Source: Acidobacteriota bacterium (GTDB lineage Bacteria > Acidobacteriota > Vicinamibacteria > Vicinamibacterales > CAVVIG01). From it: DNA of 64,000 bases. The notes below the pieces were generated by a model. That model had not been told where the DNA came from, did not search any database, and saw only the letters and a list, made by a program, of their open reading frames with translations. Shown one piece after another: positions 50,679 through 58,911 of this stretch. A program made the translations under genes and the position numbers. The stretch's first letter is position 1. Each line of letters opens with the position of its first letter. Where the stretch lies: positions 1-64,000 of the forward strand of contig QHWB01000058.1 of NCBI GenBank assembly GCA_003222395.1, given 5' to 3'.

Positions 50679-53210
50679 TCATTCGTACCGGAGCGCGATC
50701 ATCGGATCGACGCGCGCTGCGGTCCGCGCGGGCACGAACGCAGCGAAAGCAGACGCGATCACCATCAGCACCACCGCGAGCGCGATCGTCGCCGGATCGG
50801 TCGGCGCGACGCCGAAGAGCAGCGTCGACACGAGGCGGCCGGCGGCGAGCGCCACCGAGCCGCCGATCGCGACGCCGGCGACAACCAGAATCAGCGATTC
50901 GCCCATCACCATCCGCGTGACGTCGCGCCGTCGGGCGCCGAGCGCCATGCGAATGCCGATTTCGTTCGTGCGGCGTGCGACGTTGTAGGACATGAGGCCG
51001 AACAATCCGATTGAGGCGACCAGCAGCGCAAGGCCGCCGAACAGCGCATAGGCCTGGGCGAAAACTTTTTCCTGCGCGAATCGGCGCTCGATCTGATCCG
51101 TTTGCGTCGACACGTTCAGAATCGGAAGGTTCGGATCGATTTGGTGAATCGTCTCGCGGACCGACGACACGACGGTGACAGGATCGGCCGCGGTTCGCAA
51201 TTCGAACGTCGTCGTCACGTCGAGGCGTCTCTGCTGAAGGTACGATGAGTACATCGTAGGCGGCGCCGCCTCGCGGACGTTGTTGTATTTCGCGTCTTTC
51301 ACGACGCCGACGATTTCGCGGTCTCCGCGGCTCTCGAACGTCGGACCGACTCGCCGTCCCAGCGGGTTTTCGCCCGGAAAGTACTTGCGCGCCGCGGCTT
51401 CGTTGATCACGACGACCCGCGGCGCATTCAGACCGTCGCGCGCCGTGAATCCGCGGCCGGCAACGAGTGGAATATTCATCGCGTCGAAGAAGTTCGGCGC
51501 GATCGTCATGACGCTGATCGTGTTCCGGTCCACCGGTCCCGAGCGGCCCTGAATGAATAGGCCGATCCGGCTCATGCTGCCGGTCAGGAGGGCGGGAGTC
51601 GACAAGGTCGCGGCCCGCACGCCCGGCACCTGCGGCAGTCGATCGAGCATCTCGCCGTGCAGCCTCGCAATCCGTGCCTGGTCGTACCGATTCAGTCCCG
51701 GGTTGACCGGGACGAGCAGCAGGTTGTGCGTATCGAATCCCACGTCGACCCGACGCAGGTTTCGCACCGTGCGCAGGAAGAGGCCGGCGCCAAAGAGCAG
51801 CACGATCGAAACGGCCACTTGCGCGATGACGAGCGACTTGCCGAGCCGCGATCGGCGGCGGCTGACAGACCGCCCTTCCTTCAGCGCCGCGCCAACCTTC
51901 GTTCCCGACGAGCGCCACGCCGGCGCGATTCCGAACACGATGCCGGTTGCGAGCGTCAGTCCGCCGACGAACCCGATCACGCGCCAGTCGAGCGGCGTGG
52001 CGAGCGCCAGATTTCCCGGCAGCAGCCGGCGGCTCCAGTACGCGACAAGCGTCCCGGCGGCTGCACCGATTGACGCGAGGAGCACGCTTTCGGTGAGGAG
52101 TTGCCGGATCAGTCGGGCGCGGGTCGCTCCCAGCGAGAGCCGGATCGAGATCTCGCGCTCGCGCGCCGCCGCGCGCGACAGCAAGAGGTTCGCGACGTTC
52201 GCGCAGACAATCAAAAGGACGAGCGCGACGACCGCGCTGAGCAGCGTGACTGATTGATAGGTATCGGCCGGAACGTCGTAGATGCCGCGGCTCCCGGATG
52301 CGACCCTCAATCGAGGGATCTTCGTGCGGTTCTGGTTCTGGGCAGCCGACCGGCCAGGCTCCGGCAACGATCCCAGGTACGACGTCCACGCCTCGCGCGC
52401 GCTGGAGTGGAACAGCCCGTCGAGTTCGCCCTGCACCTGATCGGGGGTCGTGCCTGGTTTCAGCCGGCCCATGATCTGCAGCCACCACCACGCCGGCTGT
52501 GAGAGACGCGTCCGATCCGTGGGGGAGTCGAAGTTGAATCGCGGATCGAGCGCGACCGGCAGCGTGATGTCGCGGGCTTCGGTAAGGACCTGCTGTACGC
52601 CGGTGAATGCCGGCGGTGTGACGCCAATCACTGTGACCGGCACGGTATTGATTTGGAGTACCGTTCCAATCACGTGCGGATCGGCGCCGAATCGACGCGT
52701 CCAGTAGCCGTGACTGAGCACCGCCACCGGCGCCGCACTCGGCCGGTCGTCGTCGGGCGTGAACGTCCGGCCGATGAGGGCACGTACGCCGAGCACGTCG
52801 AAATAGTTCCCTGACGCAACGAATCCGGATGCGAGCTCCGCGCGGCCGTTCGCCACGACGTTCAGCTGACCCTCGGGCGCGCAGGCGAACAGATCAACCA
52901 GGGTTCGACTGCTGCTCCGGAACGTGTGGAACATGTCGTAGGAGAACGTCGGCGTGATCTGCAGGCCGCCTTCCTTCTCGGAGTAGCCGTAGTCGTTCAC
53001 GTCCGTCAACATGTCGTTGTCGCCGATCCATCGGAATCGCACGAGCGTCTGCGGATCGGCGACCGGGAGCGTCCGCAGCAGAAGGCCGTTGATGGCGCTG
53101 AAGACGGTCGCGTTCGCGCCGATGCCGAGCGCGAGCGACAGCAGGACGACGAGCGTCCATCCTTTGCTCTGCACCAGGAGCCGGATGGCGTGGCGGAGAT
53201 CGCGGAGCAT
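50679..53210 (-). CDS. MacB/FtsX-type ABC transporter permease, 10-helix form
   Basis: The protein has 843 residues from an ATG whose A overlaps the last base of the upstream stop (TAATG). It belongs to the acidobacterial 'ADOP' permease class: N-terminal LRDLRHAIRLLVQSKGWTLV and first helix LVVLLSLALGIGANATVFSA; MacB periplasmic core (VAVLSHGYWTRRFGADPHVI); FtsX segments (LLSAVVALVLLIVCANVANL, REISIRLSLGATRARLIRQL); a second MacB core; and a final FtsX domain (RTNEIGIRMALGARRRDVTR, VALAAGRLVSTLLFGVAPTD). No ATP-binding subunit is adjacent. Such permeases move lipids, lipoproteins or peptides or relay signals. It follows the DUF1080 gene in one operon. Confidence 0.92.
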   Translation of the reverse strand: MLRDLRHAIRLLVQSKGWTLVVLLSLALGIGANATVFSAINGLLLRTLPVADPQTLVRFRWIGDNDMLTDVNDYGYSEKEGGLQITPTFSYDMFHTFRSSSRTLVDLFACAPEGQLNVVANGRAELASGFVASGNYFDVLGVRALIGRTFTPDDDRPSAAPVAVLSHGYWTRRFGADPHVIGTVLQINTVPVTVIGVTPPAFTGVQQVLTEARDITLPVALDPRFNFDSPTDRTRLSQPAWWWLQIMGRLKPGTTPDQVQGELDGLFHSSAREAWTSYLGSLPEPGRSAAQNQNRTKIPRLRVASGSRGIYDVPADTYQSVTLLSAVVALVLLIVCANVANLLLSRAAAREREISIRLSLGATRARLIRQLLTESVLLASIGAAAGTLVAYWSRRLLPGNLALATPLDWRVIGFVGGLTLATGIVFGIAPAWRSSGTKVGAALKEGRSVSRRRSRLGKSLVIAQVAVSIVLLFGAGLFLRTVRNLRRVDVGFDTHNLLLVPVNPGLNRYDQARIARLHGEMLDRLPQVPGVRAATLSTPALLTGSMSRIGLFIQGRSGPVDRNTISVMTIAPNFFDAMNIPLVAGRGFTARDGLNAPRVVVINEAAARKYFPGENPLGRRVGPTFESRGDREIVGVVKDAKYNNVREAAPPTMYSSYLQQRRLDVTTTFELRTAADPVTVVSSVRETIHQIDPNLPILNVSTQTDQIERRFAQEKVFAQAYALFGGLALLVASIGLFGLMSYNVARRTNEIGIRMALGARRRDVTRMVMGESLILVVAGVAIGGSVALAAGRLVSTLLFGVAPTDPATIALAVVLMVIASAFAAFVPARTAARVDPMIALRYE

Positions 53211-53884
53211 TACCGCAATTCGCGGATGCGGATATTGCGGAAGGCGAGCGCGCCTTCGTGGTCTCCCTGCATGGCGATGTGGCCGCGCGGGGCGCGGCCG
53301 TAGTTCGGCCAGTCGACGAACTTGCTTGCCTTGACCTTCGTCTGCCAGTCTGGACTGCCGAGCTCGTACTCGAGCAGCTTGAATCCGTTCAGCCAGTGCT
53401 CGACATGGGCGCCGCGGGCGACGATGCGCGCGGTGTTCCACTCGCCGACCGGCTTCAGATGTCCGGGCGGCGACGGGTAGATCGCGTACGCGGCGCCGGC
53501 GCACGTGAGGCGCGTCTTGTTGTCGGACGCCTTGGCGTCGTCAAGGAGCTGGTACTCGGGAGCGCTCCAGTAGATGTGTTCGTACTCCTCGGTGCCGCGG
53601 TAGAAGATCCCGGAGTTGCCGGCTTCGCCGATCTTCCAGTCCATCACGAGCTCGAAGTCGCCGAACTCGTCCTTCGACACGATGTCTTCCACGCGTCCGT
53701 CTTTCGCGAGCGTGCGATCGACGATCTTCCATCCGACGGGCACCTTGTCGGATTTGTATCCGCGCCACGCGTCGAGCGATGTGCCATCGAACAGCACGCG
53801 CCACTTCGCTGCCGATTGCGCCATCGATTGAGGAACGATCGTCGTCAACGCGATCGCGCAGCCACACAAAACCCGAATCATCAT
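53210..53884 (-). CDS. Secreted DUF1080 (3-keto-disaccharide hydrolase type) protein
   Basis: The protein has 224 residues. Leader MMIRVLCGCAIALTTIVPQS ... AQ, then a concanavalin-type beta-sandwich of the DUF1080 family: WRVLFDGTSLDAWRGYKSDK at the start, FELVMDWKIGEAGNSGIFYR in the middle and LAFRNIRIREL at the end. Characterised members hydrolyse the glycosidic bond of 3-keto-glycosides, which come from C3 oxidation of disaccharides or glycosides. This suits the GMC/subunit 3 pair and the TIM-barrel/Gfo/Idh/MocA genes in the same window. Its stop overlaps the permease start, so the two genes form an operon. Confidence 0.9.
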   Translation of the reverse strand: MMIRVLCGCAIALTTIVPQSMAQSAAKWRVLFDGTSLDAWRGYKSDKVPVGWKIVDRTLAKDGRVEDIVSKDEFGDFELVMDWKIGEAGNSGIFYRGTEEYEHIYWSAPEYQLLDDAKASDNKTRLTCAGAAYAIYPSPPGHLKPVGEWNTARIVARGAHVEHWLNGFKLLEYELGSPDWQTKVKASKFVDWPNYGRAPRGHIAMQGDHEGALAFRNIRIRELR

Positions 53885-53913
53885 GATGGAAGATTATGCA
53901 TATAATCCGCGCG

Positions 53914-54099
53914 ATGCGTTCGAGATTCACATTGCTTCTAACGGTCGCGCTTCTCGCCGATGCTGGCCACAGGCTCAATCCCGTGATTGACATCCAAATG
54001 CGCATGAAGCAGGGCTTCAGCGTGTTCGTCATGAACTGGGGCGACGCTGGTTTCAAGACGATCGAACTGGGTCGCGCTGCCGCCGATCGCAGGAAGTAG
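53914..54099 (+). CDS. Doubtful small ORF before the fused cytochrome-PQQ gene
   Basis: It has 61 codons from an ATG at 53914 (MRSRFTLLLTVALLADAGHR), with a leader-like N-terminus but then a sequence without a recognisable fold (LNPVIDIQMRMKQGFSVFVM). It ends three bases before the next ATG. It could be the stump of a gene whose 3' part was lost, a leader peptide, or an accidental frame. I do not assign a function. Confidence 0.25.
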   Translation: MRSRFTLLLTVALLADAGHRLNPVIDIQMRMKQGFSVFVMNWGDAGFKTIELGRAAADRRK

Positions 54100-54102
54100 A
54101 CG

Positions 54103-56160
54103 ATGTGGCTCGTGATTGCGGCAATCGCGTTCGGGGCGCAGGCTGACACGGTTCGTAATCCGCTCGCGAACAATCCTTCGGCGGCGGTCGCAGGGCGCCG
54201 TCTCTACGATCAGGCGTGCCAGTCGTGTCACGGTTCCGCAGGTCAGGGCGATCGCGGGCCAGCGCTGAACGGCTTCACGTTCACATACGGCGGCGCGGAC
54301 GCGGACCTGTTCCACACCGTTCGCGCCGGCGTGCCGGGAAGTCAGATGCCGCCGTTCGCCGGCTTCAGCGACGAGCAGGTCTGGCAGCTGGTGTCGTACA
54401 TCCGCAGCCTCGCGCCGTCGAGCACAGGAGCGAGGCCACAGCCGATCACTGTCACGACGCGCGACGGCGTCGAAGTCCGCGGTCTGCGGTTGAACGAGGA
54501 CACGTTTACACTGCAGCTCGTCGACGCCGACGGCGCGCTCCACCTGTTCGACAAACTGACGCGGGCCGACGTCCGGGTCGCCGCACGCGGCGCCAGCTTC
54601 GATCGCCTCGTGCATGCGGACGCGGAGCCGCAGAACTGGTTCGTGTACTGGGGCAATTTCCAGGGCACGCATTACTCGGCGCTGAAGGACATCGACGCGG
54701 CGAACGTGAGCCAGCTGCGGGTGGCGTGGACGTTTCCGATGCCGGGCGATTCGGTGCTCGAAGCGACGCCGCTGGTCGTCGACGGCGTCATGTACACGAC
54801 GCAGCCGGGACTGGTCGTCGCCCTCGATGCGCGGACCGGACGTCAGATCTGGAGGTACGCGCGGTCGCAGAAGGTTCGAAGTCCGTACGAGATCAACCCG
54901 TTCAACCGCGGCGCGGCCATCCTCGGCAACCGGCTGTTCGTCGGCACGCTCGACGCTGCGCTCGTGGCCCTCGACATCGGCACGGGTCTGCCGCTGTGGG
55001 AGACGCAGGTCGCCGATCCGATGCTCGGCTACAGCCTTACGAGCGCGCCGCTCGTCGTCAAGGACAGGGTGCTGGTCGGCATCACCGGCGGCGAGTTCGG
55101 CGCGCGTGGTTTTCTCGATGCGTACGATGCGGCAACCGGACGCCGTTTGTGGCGATGGTATTCGGTGCCGGGTCCGGGCGAGTTCGGGCACGAGACGTGG
55201 CTCGGCGACAGCTGGCAGCAAGGCGGCAGCCCGATGTGGCTCACCGGTTCGTACGATCCGGAACTGAATCTCGTGTACTGGGCCGTCGGCAACCCCGGCC
55301 CGCAGATCGATCGCTCGGTGCGCGGCGAGCTCGACAATCTGTTCAGCGATTCGGTCGTCGCCATCGATCCGGATACAGGCGAGCGCAGATGGCACTATCA
55401 GTTCACGCCGAATGACGGCCACGACTGGGACTCGTGCCAGGACGTCATCCTGGTCGATCGCACGTGGCGCGGCGAACGGCGGAAGCTCCTGCTGCATGCC
55501 GATCGCAACGGCTTGTTCTATGTGATCGATCGCACGAACGGCCGACTGCTCTCGGGAACCCCGTTCGTGCACGCGAACTGGTTCGGCGGCTTCGATCGGG
55601 ACGGCCGTCCGATCGCGGTGCCCGGATCGAATTCGAGCCGCGAGGGAAGCTTCTTCGTTTACCCGACGCTCGGCGGCGCGACGAACTTCCAGGCGCCGTC
55701 GTACAGTCCGCTCACGGGCTGGATGTATCTCGAGTACTCCGAGAACGGGCAGCGATACGTCAGCGAGCCTTCAACGTTCGAAGCGGGGCGTCAGTACATC
55801 GGACGCGCCAGGGTCACCGACCCGGCGGCGGCGGGCAGAACGCCGGGCGAGCCGCCCCCCTCGGCGGGAATCAAGGCGATCGATCCGGAGACGGGCAAAA
55901 CGGTGTGGGACTTCAAGATCGTGCAGGGCTCGCTCACCAACGGCGTGCTCGCCACAGGGGGAAACGTCGTCTTCGGCGCGATCCGCGACGGCAATCTCGT
56001 CGCGCTCGACGCGAAGACCGGCGCGCACCTCTGGCATTTCCCGACCGGCGCGAACATGGCCGCCTCGCCGATCAGTTACGCGATCGACGGCAAGCAGTAC
56101 GTCGCCATCGCAGCGGGCCACACGGTATACGCGTTCACGCTGCCAGACAGGCAGCGCTAA
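54103..56160 (+). CDS. Quinohaemoprotein: N-terminal cytochrome c fused to PQQ propeller
   Basis: The protein has 685 residues. Leader MWLVIAAIAFGAQA. Residues 30-110 are a c-type cytochrome (CQSCH at 39-43, GVPGSQMPPFAGF for the Met ligand). Residues about 115-160 hold the small beta domain (ITVTTRDGVEVRGLRLNEDT, FTLQLVDADGALHLFD). The remainder is a PQQ propeller (NWFVYWGNFQGTHYSALKDI, FTPNDGHDWDSCQDVILVD, GHTVYAFTLPDRQR). This order, cytochrome first, is the reverse of type II quinohaemoprotein alcohol dehydrogenases, where haem is C-terminal. It matches the cytochrome-then-PQQ gene order of 21803-24324 and 32009-34869, as if the two genes had fused with loss of one haem domain. It ends in a 4-base overlap with the convergent ankyrin gene. 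Confidence 0.9.
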   Translation: MWLVIAAIAFGAQADTVRNPLANNPSAAVAGRRLYDQACQSCHGSAGQGDRGPALNGFTFTYGGADADLFHTVRAGVPGSQMPPFAGFSDEQVWQLVSYIRSLAPSSTGARPQPITVTTRDGVEVRGLRLNEDTFTLQLVDADGALHLFDKLTRADVRVAARGASFDRLVHADAEPQNWFVYWGNFQGTHYSALKDIDAANVSQLRVAWTFPMPGDSVLEATPLVVDGVMYTTQPGLVVALDARTGRQIWRYARSQKVRSPYEINPFNRGAAILGNRLFVGTLDAALVALDIGTGLPLWETQVADPMLGYSLTSAPLVVKDRVLVGITGGEFGARGFLDAYDAATGRRLWRWYSVPGPGEFGHETWLGDSWQQGGSPMWLTGSYDPELNLVYWAVGNPGPQIDRSVRGELDNLFSDSVVAIDPDTGERRWHYQFTPNDGHDWDSCQDVILVDRTWRGERRKLLLHADRNGLFYVIDRTNGRLLSGTPFVHANWFGGFDRDGRPIAVPGSNSSREGSFFVYPTLGGATNFQAPSYSPLTGWMYLEYSENGQRYVSEPSTFEAGRQYIGRARVTDPAAAGRTPGEPPPSAGIKAIDPETGKTVWDFKIVQGSLTNGVLATGGNVVFGAIRDGNLVALDAKTGAHLWHFPTGANMAASPISYAIDGKQYVAIAAGHTVYAFTLPDRQR

Positions 56161-57512
56161 TGTTTTTGATTCTTCCCTGAACGCGCGCCGTTCGCGACGA
56201 GGAAGTCGACGACAGTCTGGTACTTCAGCGCTGTCGCCGCGTCGAGTGCGGTGCGGCCGTCGACGTTGGCTGCGTTGACGTCGACGCCGAGGTCGACGGC
56301 GAGCTTCACCGCTTCGAGGACCAGCGGCTCGCGCTCGCGGCGATCGAGCTCCACCCACGCCTCGCCGCCGCCCATCCCCGTGGCGGCCATGACGGCGGTC
56401 GTCACGTCGCCTCGATGTTGAAATCCGACGCCGCGCCCCTCGACGACGTGGTCGCCGTGGTGGACGAACAGCGGATCGGCGCCGTGTTTCAGGAGGAGGC
56501 GCATCACGTTCGGCTCGCTGAAACGCGCCGCGAGCCAGAACGGCGTGGCGCCGACGAGCTCGGGCGCGAAGTGAAAGTCTTTCGATGAGCGGCGCGTCGG
56601 CGTCCACGTCCGAAGCGGCGCGTTCGCGTCGGCGCCGTGGGCGACGAGCGCCGTCGCCATCCGCTCGTCGCGCCGCATGACCGCCACGTGCAGCGCGGTG
56701 AAGCCGGCCTGCGCCGCGTTGGGATCGGCGCCTCGGTCGAGCAGGAATTCGACGACATCCCGATAGCCGGCGTGCGCCGCCATCGTCGTCGCGCTGACGC
56801 CCCAGGCGTCGGCATCGTTCACGTGGGCGCCGGCCTCGACGAGCAGCTTCGCCGAGGCGAGATCGCCGGCGCGCGCCGCGAACATGAGCGCCGTGTCGCC
56901 GCCATGCGGGATCGCGCGGTTGTAGTCGAGATACCCGTGCGGCGGCACCGCCATTACCTCGTTCCAGACGTTCGATCGCGCCTGCACGTCGGCGCCGTGC
57001 GCGAGCAGCACCTTCACCGCGTCCGGATGCTTCTCCGATACCGCCCACATCAGCGCGGTCTGACCGCGCGCGCCGCGCGCGTTCGGGTTGGCGCCTTTTG
57101 CGAGCAGTTGTTCGATGACCGAAGGATTGCCGGTGCGGGCGGCGATCATCACGGGCGTCTCGCCGGCCATGAGCGCCGCATTGGGATCGGCGCCCGCCTT
57201 CAACAGCCGACGAACCATCGCGTCGCTTCCGTTCAGGCTCGCGGTCCAGAGCGGCGTGACGCCAAGATCCGTGGCCGCGCTCACCTTCGCGCCGGCGCGA
57301 ATCAGAAGATCCGCGCTCTCGAGATCGTCCAGATACACTGCCCAGTGAAGCGCCGTCGTTCCATCCGCTTCGGCCGCGTTGACGTCCGCCTTCCGCTGCA
57401 CGAGCGCGCGCAGCCCCTCCTTGTCGGCATTCTTGACCGCGTCAATCACCAGCGGACGGCCGCCGCCTGCGCCGATTAACAGAACGCCAAGCAGTGGAAT
57501 CAGACTCTTCAT
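56157..57512 (-). CDS. Secreted ankyrin-repeat protein
   Basis: The protein has 451 residues. Leader MKSLIPLLGVLLIGAGGGRP, then about a dozen ankyrin repeats, each with the pattern G-x-T-x-L-x-x-A ... LLxxGADxN. Examples are DGTTALHWAVYLDDLESADL, GETPVMIAARTGNPSVIEQL and GQTALMWAVSEKHPDAVKVL, the last ending near DGRTALDAATALKYQTVVDF. Ankyrin repeats bind other proteins; a secreted form may act in the periplasm as a scaffold. Two repeats are interrupted by longer loops (after WNEVMAVPPHGYLDY and at HFAPELVGATPFWL). It is followed on the minus strand by nothing of the same operon; the DUF1552 gene lies 56 bases upstream of its start. Confidence 0.9.
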   Translation of the reverse strand: MKSLIPLLGVLLIGAGGGRPLVIDAVKNADKEGLRALVQRKADVNAAEADGTTALHWAVYLDDLESADLLIRAGAKVSAATDLGVTPLWTASLNGSDAMVRRLLKAGADPNAALMAGETPVMIAARTGNPSVIEQLLAKGANPNARGARGQTALMWAVSEKHPDAVKVLLAHGADVQARSNVWNEVMAVPPHGYLDYNRAIPHGGDTALMFAARAGDLASAKLLVEAGAHVNDADAWGVSATTMAAHAGYRDVVEFLLDRGADPNAAQAGFTALHVAVMRRDERMATALVAHGADANAPLRTWTPTRRSSKDFHFAPELVGATPFWLAARFSEPNVMRLLLKHGADPLFVHHGDHVVEGRGVGFQHRGDVTTAVMAATGMGGGEAWVELDRREREPLVLEAVKLAVDLGVDVNAANVDGRTALDAATALKYQTVVDFLVANGARSGKNQKH

Positions 57513-57568
57513 CGAATCGCCTCGAGCCCCCAGCCCCGGCCCCAGCAGCCAGCAACCAGCACCCAGCG

Positions 57569-58909
57569 TCAGACCCCAGACAACGTATCGAGCGGAAGCT
57601 TCCCGGTGCTGCCGCCAATGCGCTCCACAGGCACGGCCATCTTGTCCATCAGCGTCACGAGCAGATTCGCCATCGTCGGCTTGTCGGTGAACGCGAGGTG
57701 GCGGCCGCCCTTGAGCGTGCCGGCGCCGCCGCCCATGACGAGAATCGGCAGGTTGTCGCCCGAGTGACGCGTGCTGTTGGAGATGCCCGAGCCGTAGAGG
57801 ATTGTCGTGTGATCGAGCAGCGAGCCGTCGCCGTCGGGCGTCGCGCGCAGCCGCGCGAGATACTTCGAGAACAGCTCGGTGTGGTAGCGGTTGATCTTCG
57901 ACATGTGCGCGATCAACTCGGGGATGTCGTTGTGGTGCGACAGCGGGTGGTGCGCCTCGGGGACGCCGATTTGCGGATACGGGCGCGCGCTCTGTTCCTT
58001 GCTGATCATGAAGGAGATGACGCGGGTGAGATCGGACTGGAACGCCAGGAGCTGCAGATCGAACATCAGGTCCAGATGATCTTCGAAGACCGGAGGCGCG
58101 CCCTGCGGCTGCTCGACGGTCGGCAGCTCGAGGTCGGCCTGCTGCTCCGCCTTCTGGATGCGGCGCTCCACGTCGCGGATCGCTTCGGCGTATTCGTCGA
58201 CCTTGACGCGATCATCCGGCCCGAGATCGCTCTTGAGGCCCGCCAGCTTCGCCGAGACCGAATCGAGAATGCTCTTGTGCTGCCGCAGGCGCGCTTCGCG
58301 CGCGTTCCGATCGGTGCTGCCGCTGTCGCCGAAGAGGCGCTCGAACACGACGCGTGGATTCCATTCCATCGGCAGCGGCTGCGTCGGGCTGCGCCACGAC
58401 AACGTGTGCGTGTAGACGCAACTGAGATTGCCGGTGCACGCACCGGCGTTCGCCGGCGCGTCCATCGAGAGCTCGAGCGAGGCGACCTGCGTCTCGGTTG
58501 CGAAGTGCCGCGCGAGCAGCTGGTCCATCGACACGTCGGCGACGATCTCGGTTTCATTCCGGCCGCCGCGCGCGGTGCCGGTCAGAAACGATCCGGACGC
58601 GCCCGCGTGAATGTAGTTCCAGTTGGCTTTGAGCCCGGAAAGCACGAGCATCTGGTTTCGGTACGGCGCCAGCGGCTCGAGAATAGGCGAGAGCTCGAAG
58701 GCTGTGCCTTCGCCTTTCGGCAGCCAGTGCTCCATCGCCATCCCGTTCGGGACGTAGAACGTCTGGAACCGGTGCGCCGGCTTCGCGGCCGCGCGCCCGC
58801 GGACCGAAAACGCCGGAAGCATCGCATCGAGGAACGGCAGCGCGAGCGTCGCGCCCAATCCTCGCAGCACTGTCCGCCGTGGCAGCGACTTCGTCGTCAG
58901 GAAAGACAT
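57569..58909 (-). CDS. DUF1552 family protein, Tat-exported
   Basis: The protein has 446 residues. Leader LPRRTVLRGLGATLALPFLD is a Tat signal. The DUF1552 body shows FYVPNGMAMEHWLPKGEGTA near the start, QLLARHFATETQVASLELSM, and LDHTTILYGSGISNSTRHSG then DNLPILVMGGGAGTLKGGRH near the end. This is a relative of the DUF1501/alkaline phosphatase superfamily arrangement, though its activity is not established. It begins two bases after the DUF1592 stop; the pair is conserved in Planctomycetota, Myxococcota and Acidobacteriota and is likely a functional unit. Confidence 0.92.
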   Translation of the reverse strand: MSFLTTKSLPRRTVLRGLGATLALPFLDAMLPAFSVRGRAAAKPAHRFQTFYVPNGMAMEHWLPKGEGTAFELSPILEPLAPYRNQMLVLSGLKANWNYIHAGASGSFLTGTARGGRNETEIVADVSMDQLLARHFATETQVASLELSMDAPANAGACTGNLSCVYTHTLSWRSPTQPLPMEWNPRVVFERLFGDSGSTDRNAREARLRQHKSILDSVSAKLAGLKSDLGPDDRVKVDEYAEAIRDVERRIQKAEQQADLELPTVEQPQGAPPVFEDHLDLMFDLQLLAFQSDLTRVISFMISKEQSARPYPQIGVPEAHHPLSHHNDIPELIAHMSKINRYHTELFSKYLARLRATPDGDGSLLDHTTILYGSGISNSTRHSGDNLPILVMGGGAGTLKGGRHLAFTDKPTMANLLVTLMDKMAVPVERIGGSTGKLPLDTLSGV

Positions 58910-58911
58910 CG

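Noticed and set aside
54103-56160. Sequence error joining two genes in the fused cytochrome-PQQ protein
   Set aside because: The frame is continuous over 2 kb with ordered domains, and the missing second haem is not replaced by broken sequence, so a real fusion is more likely.
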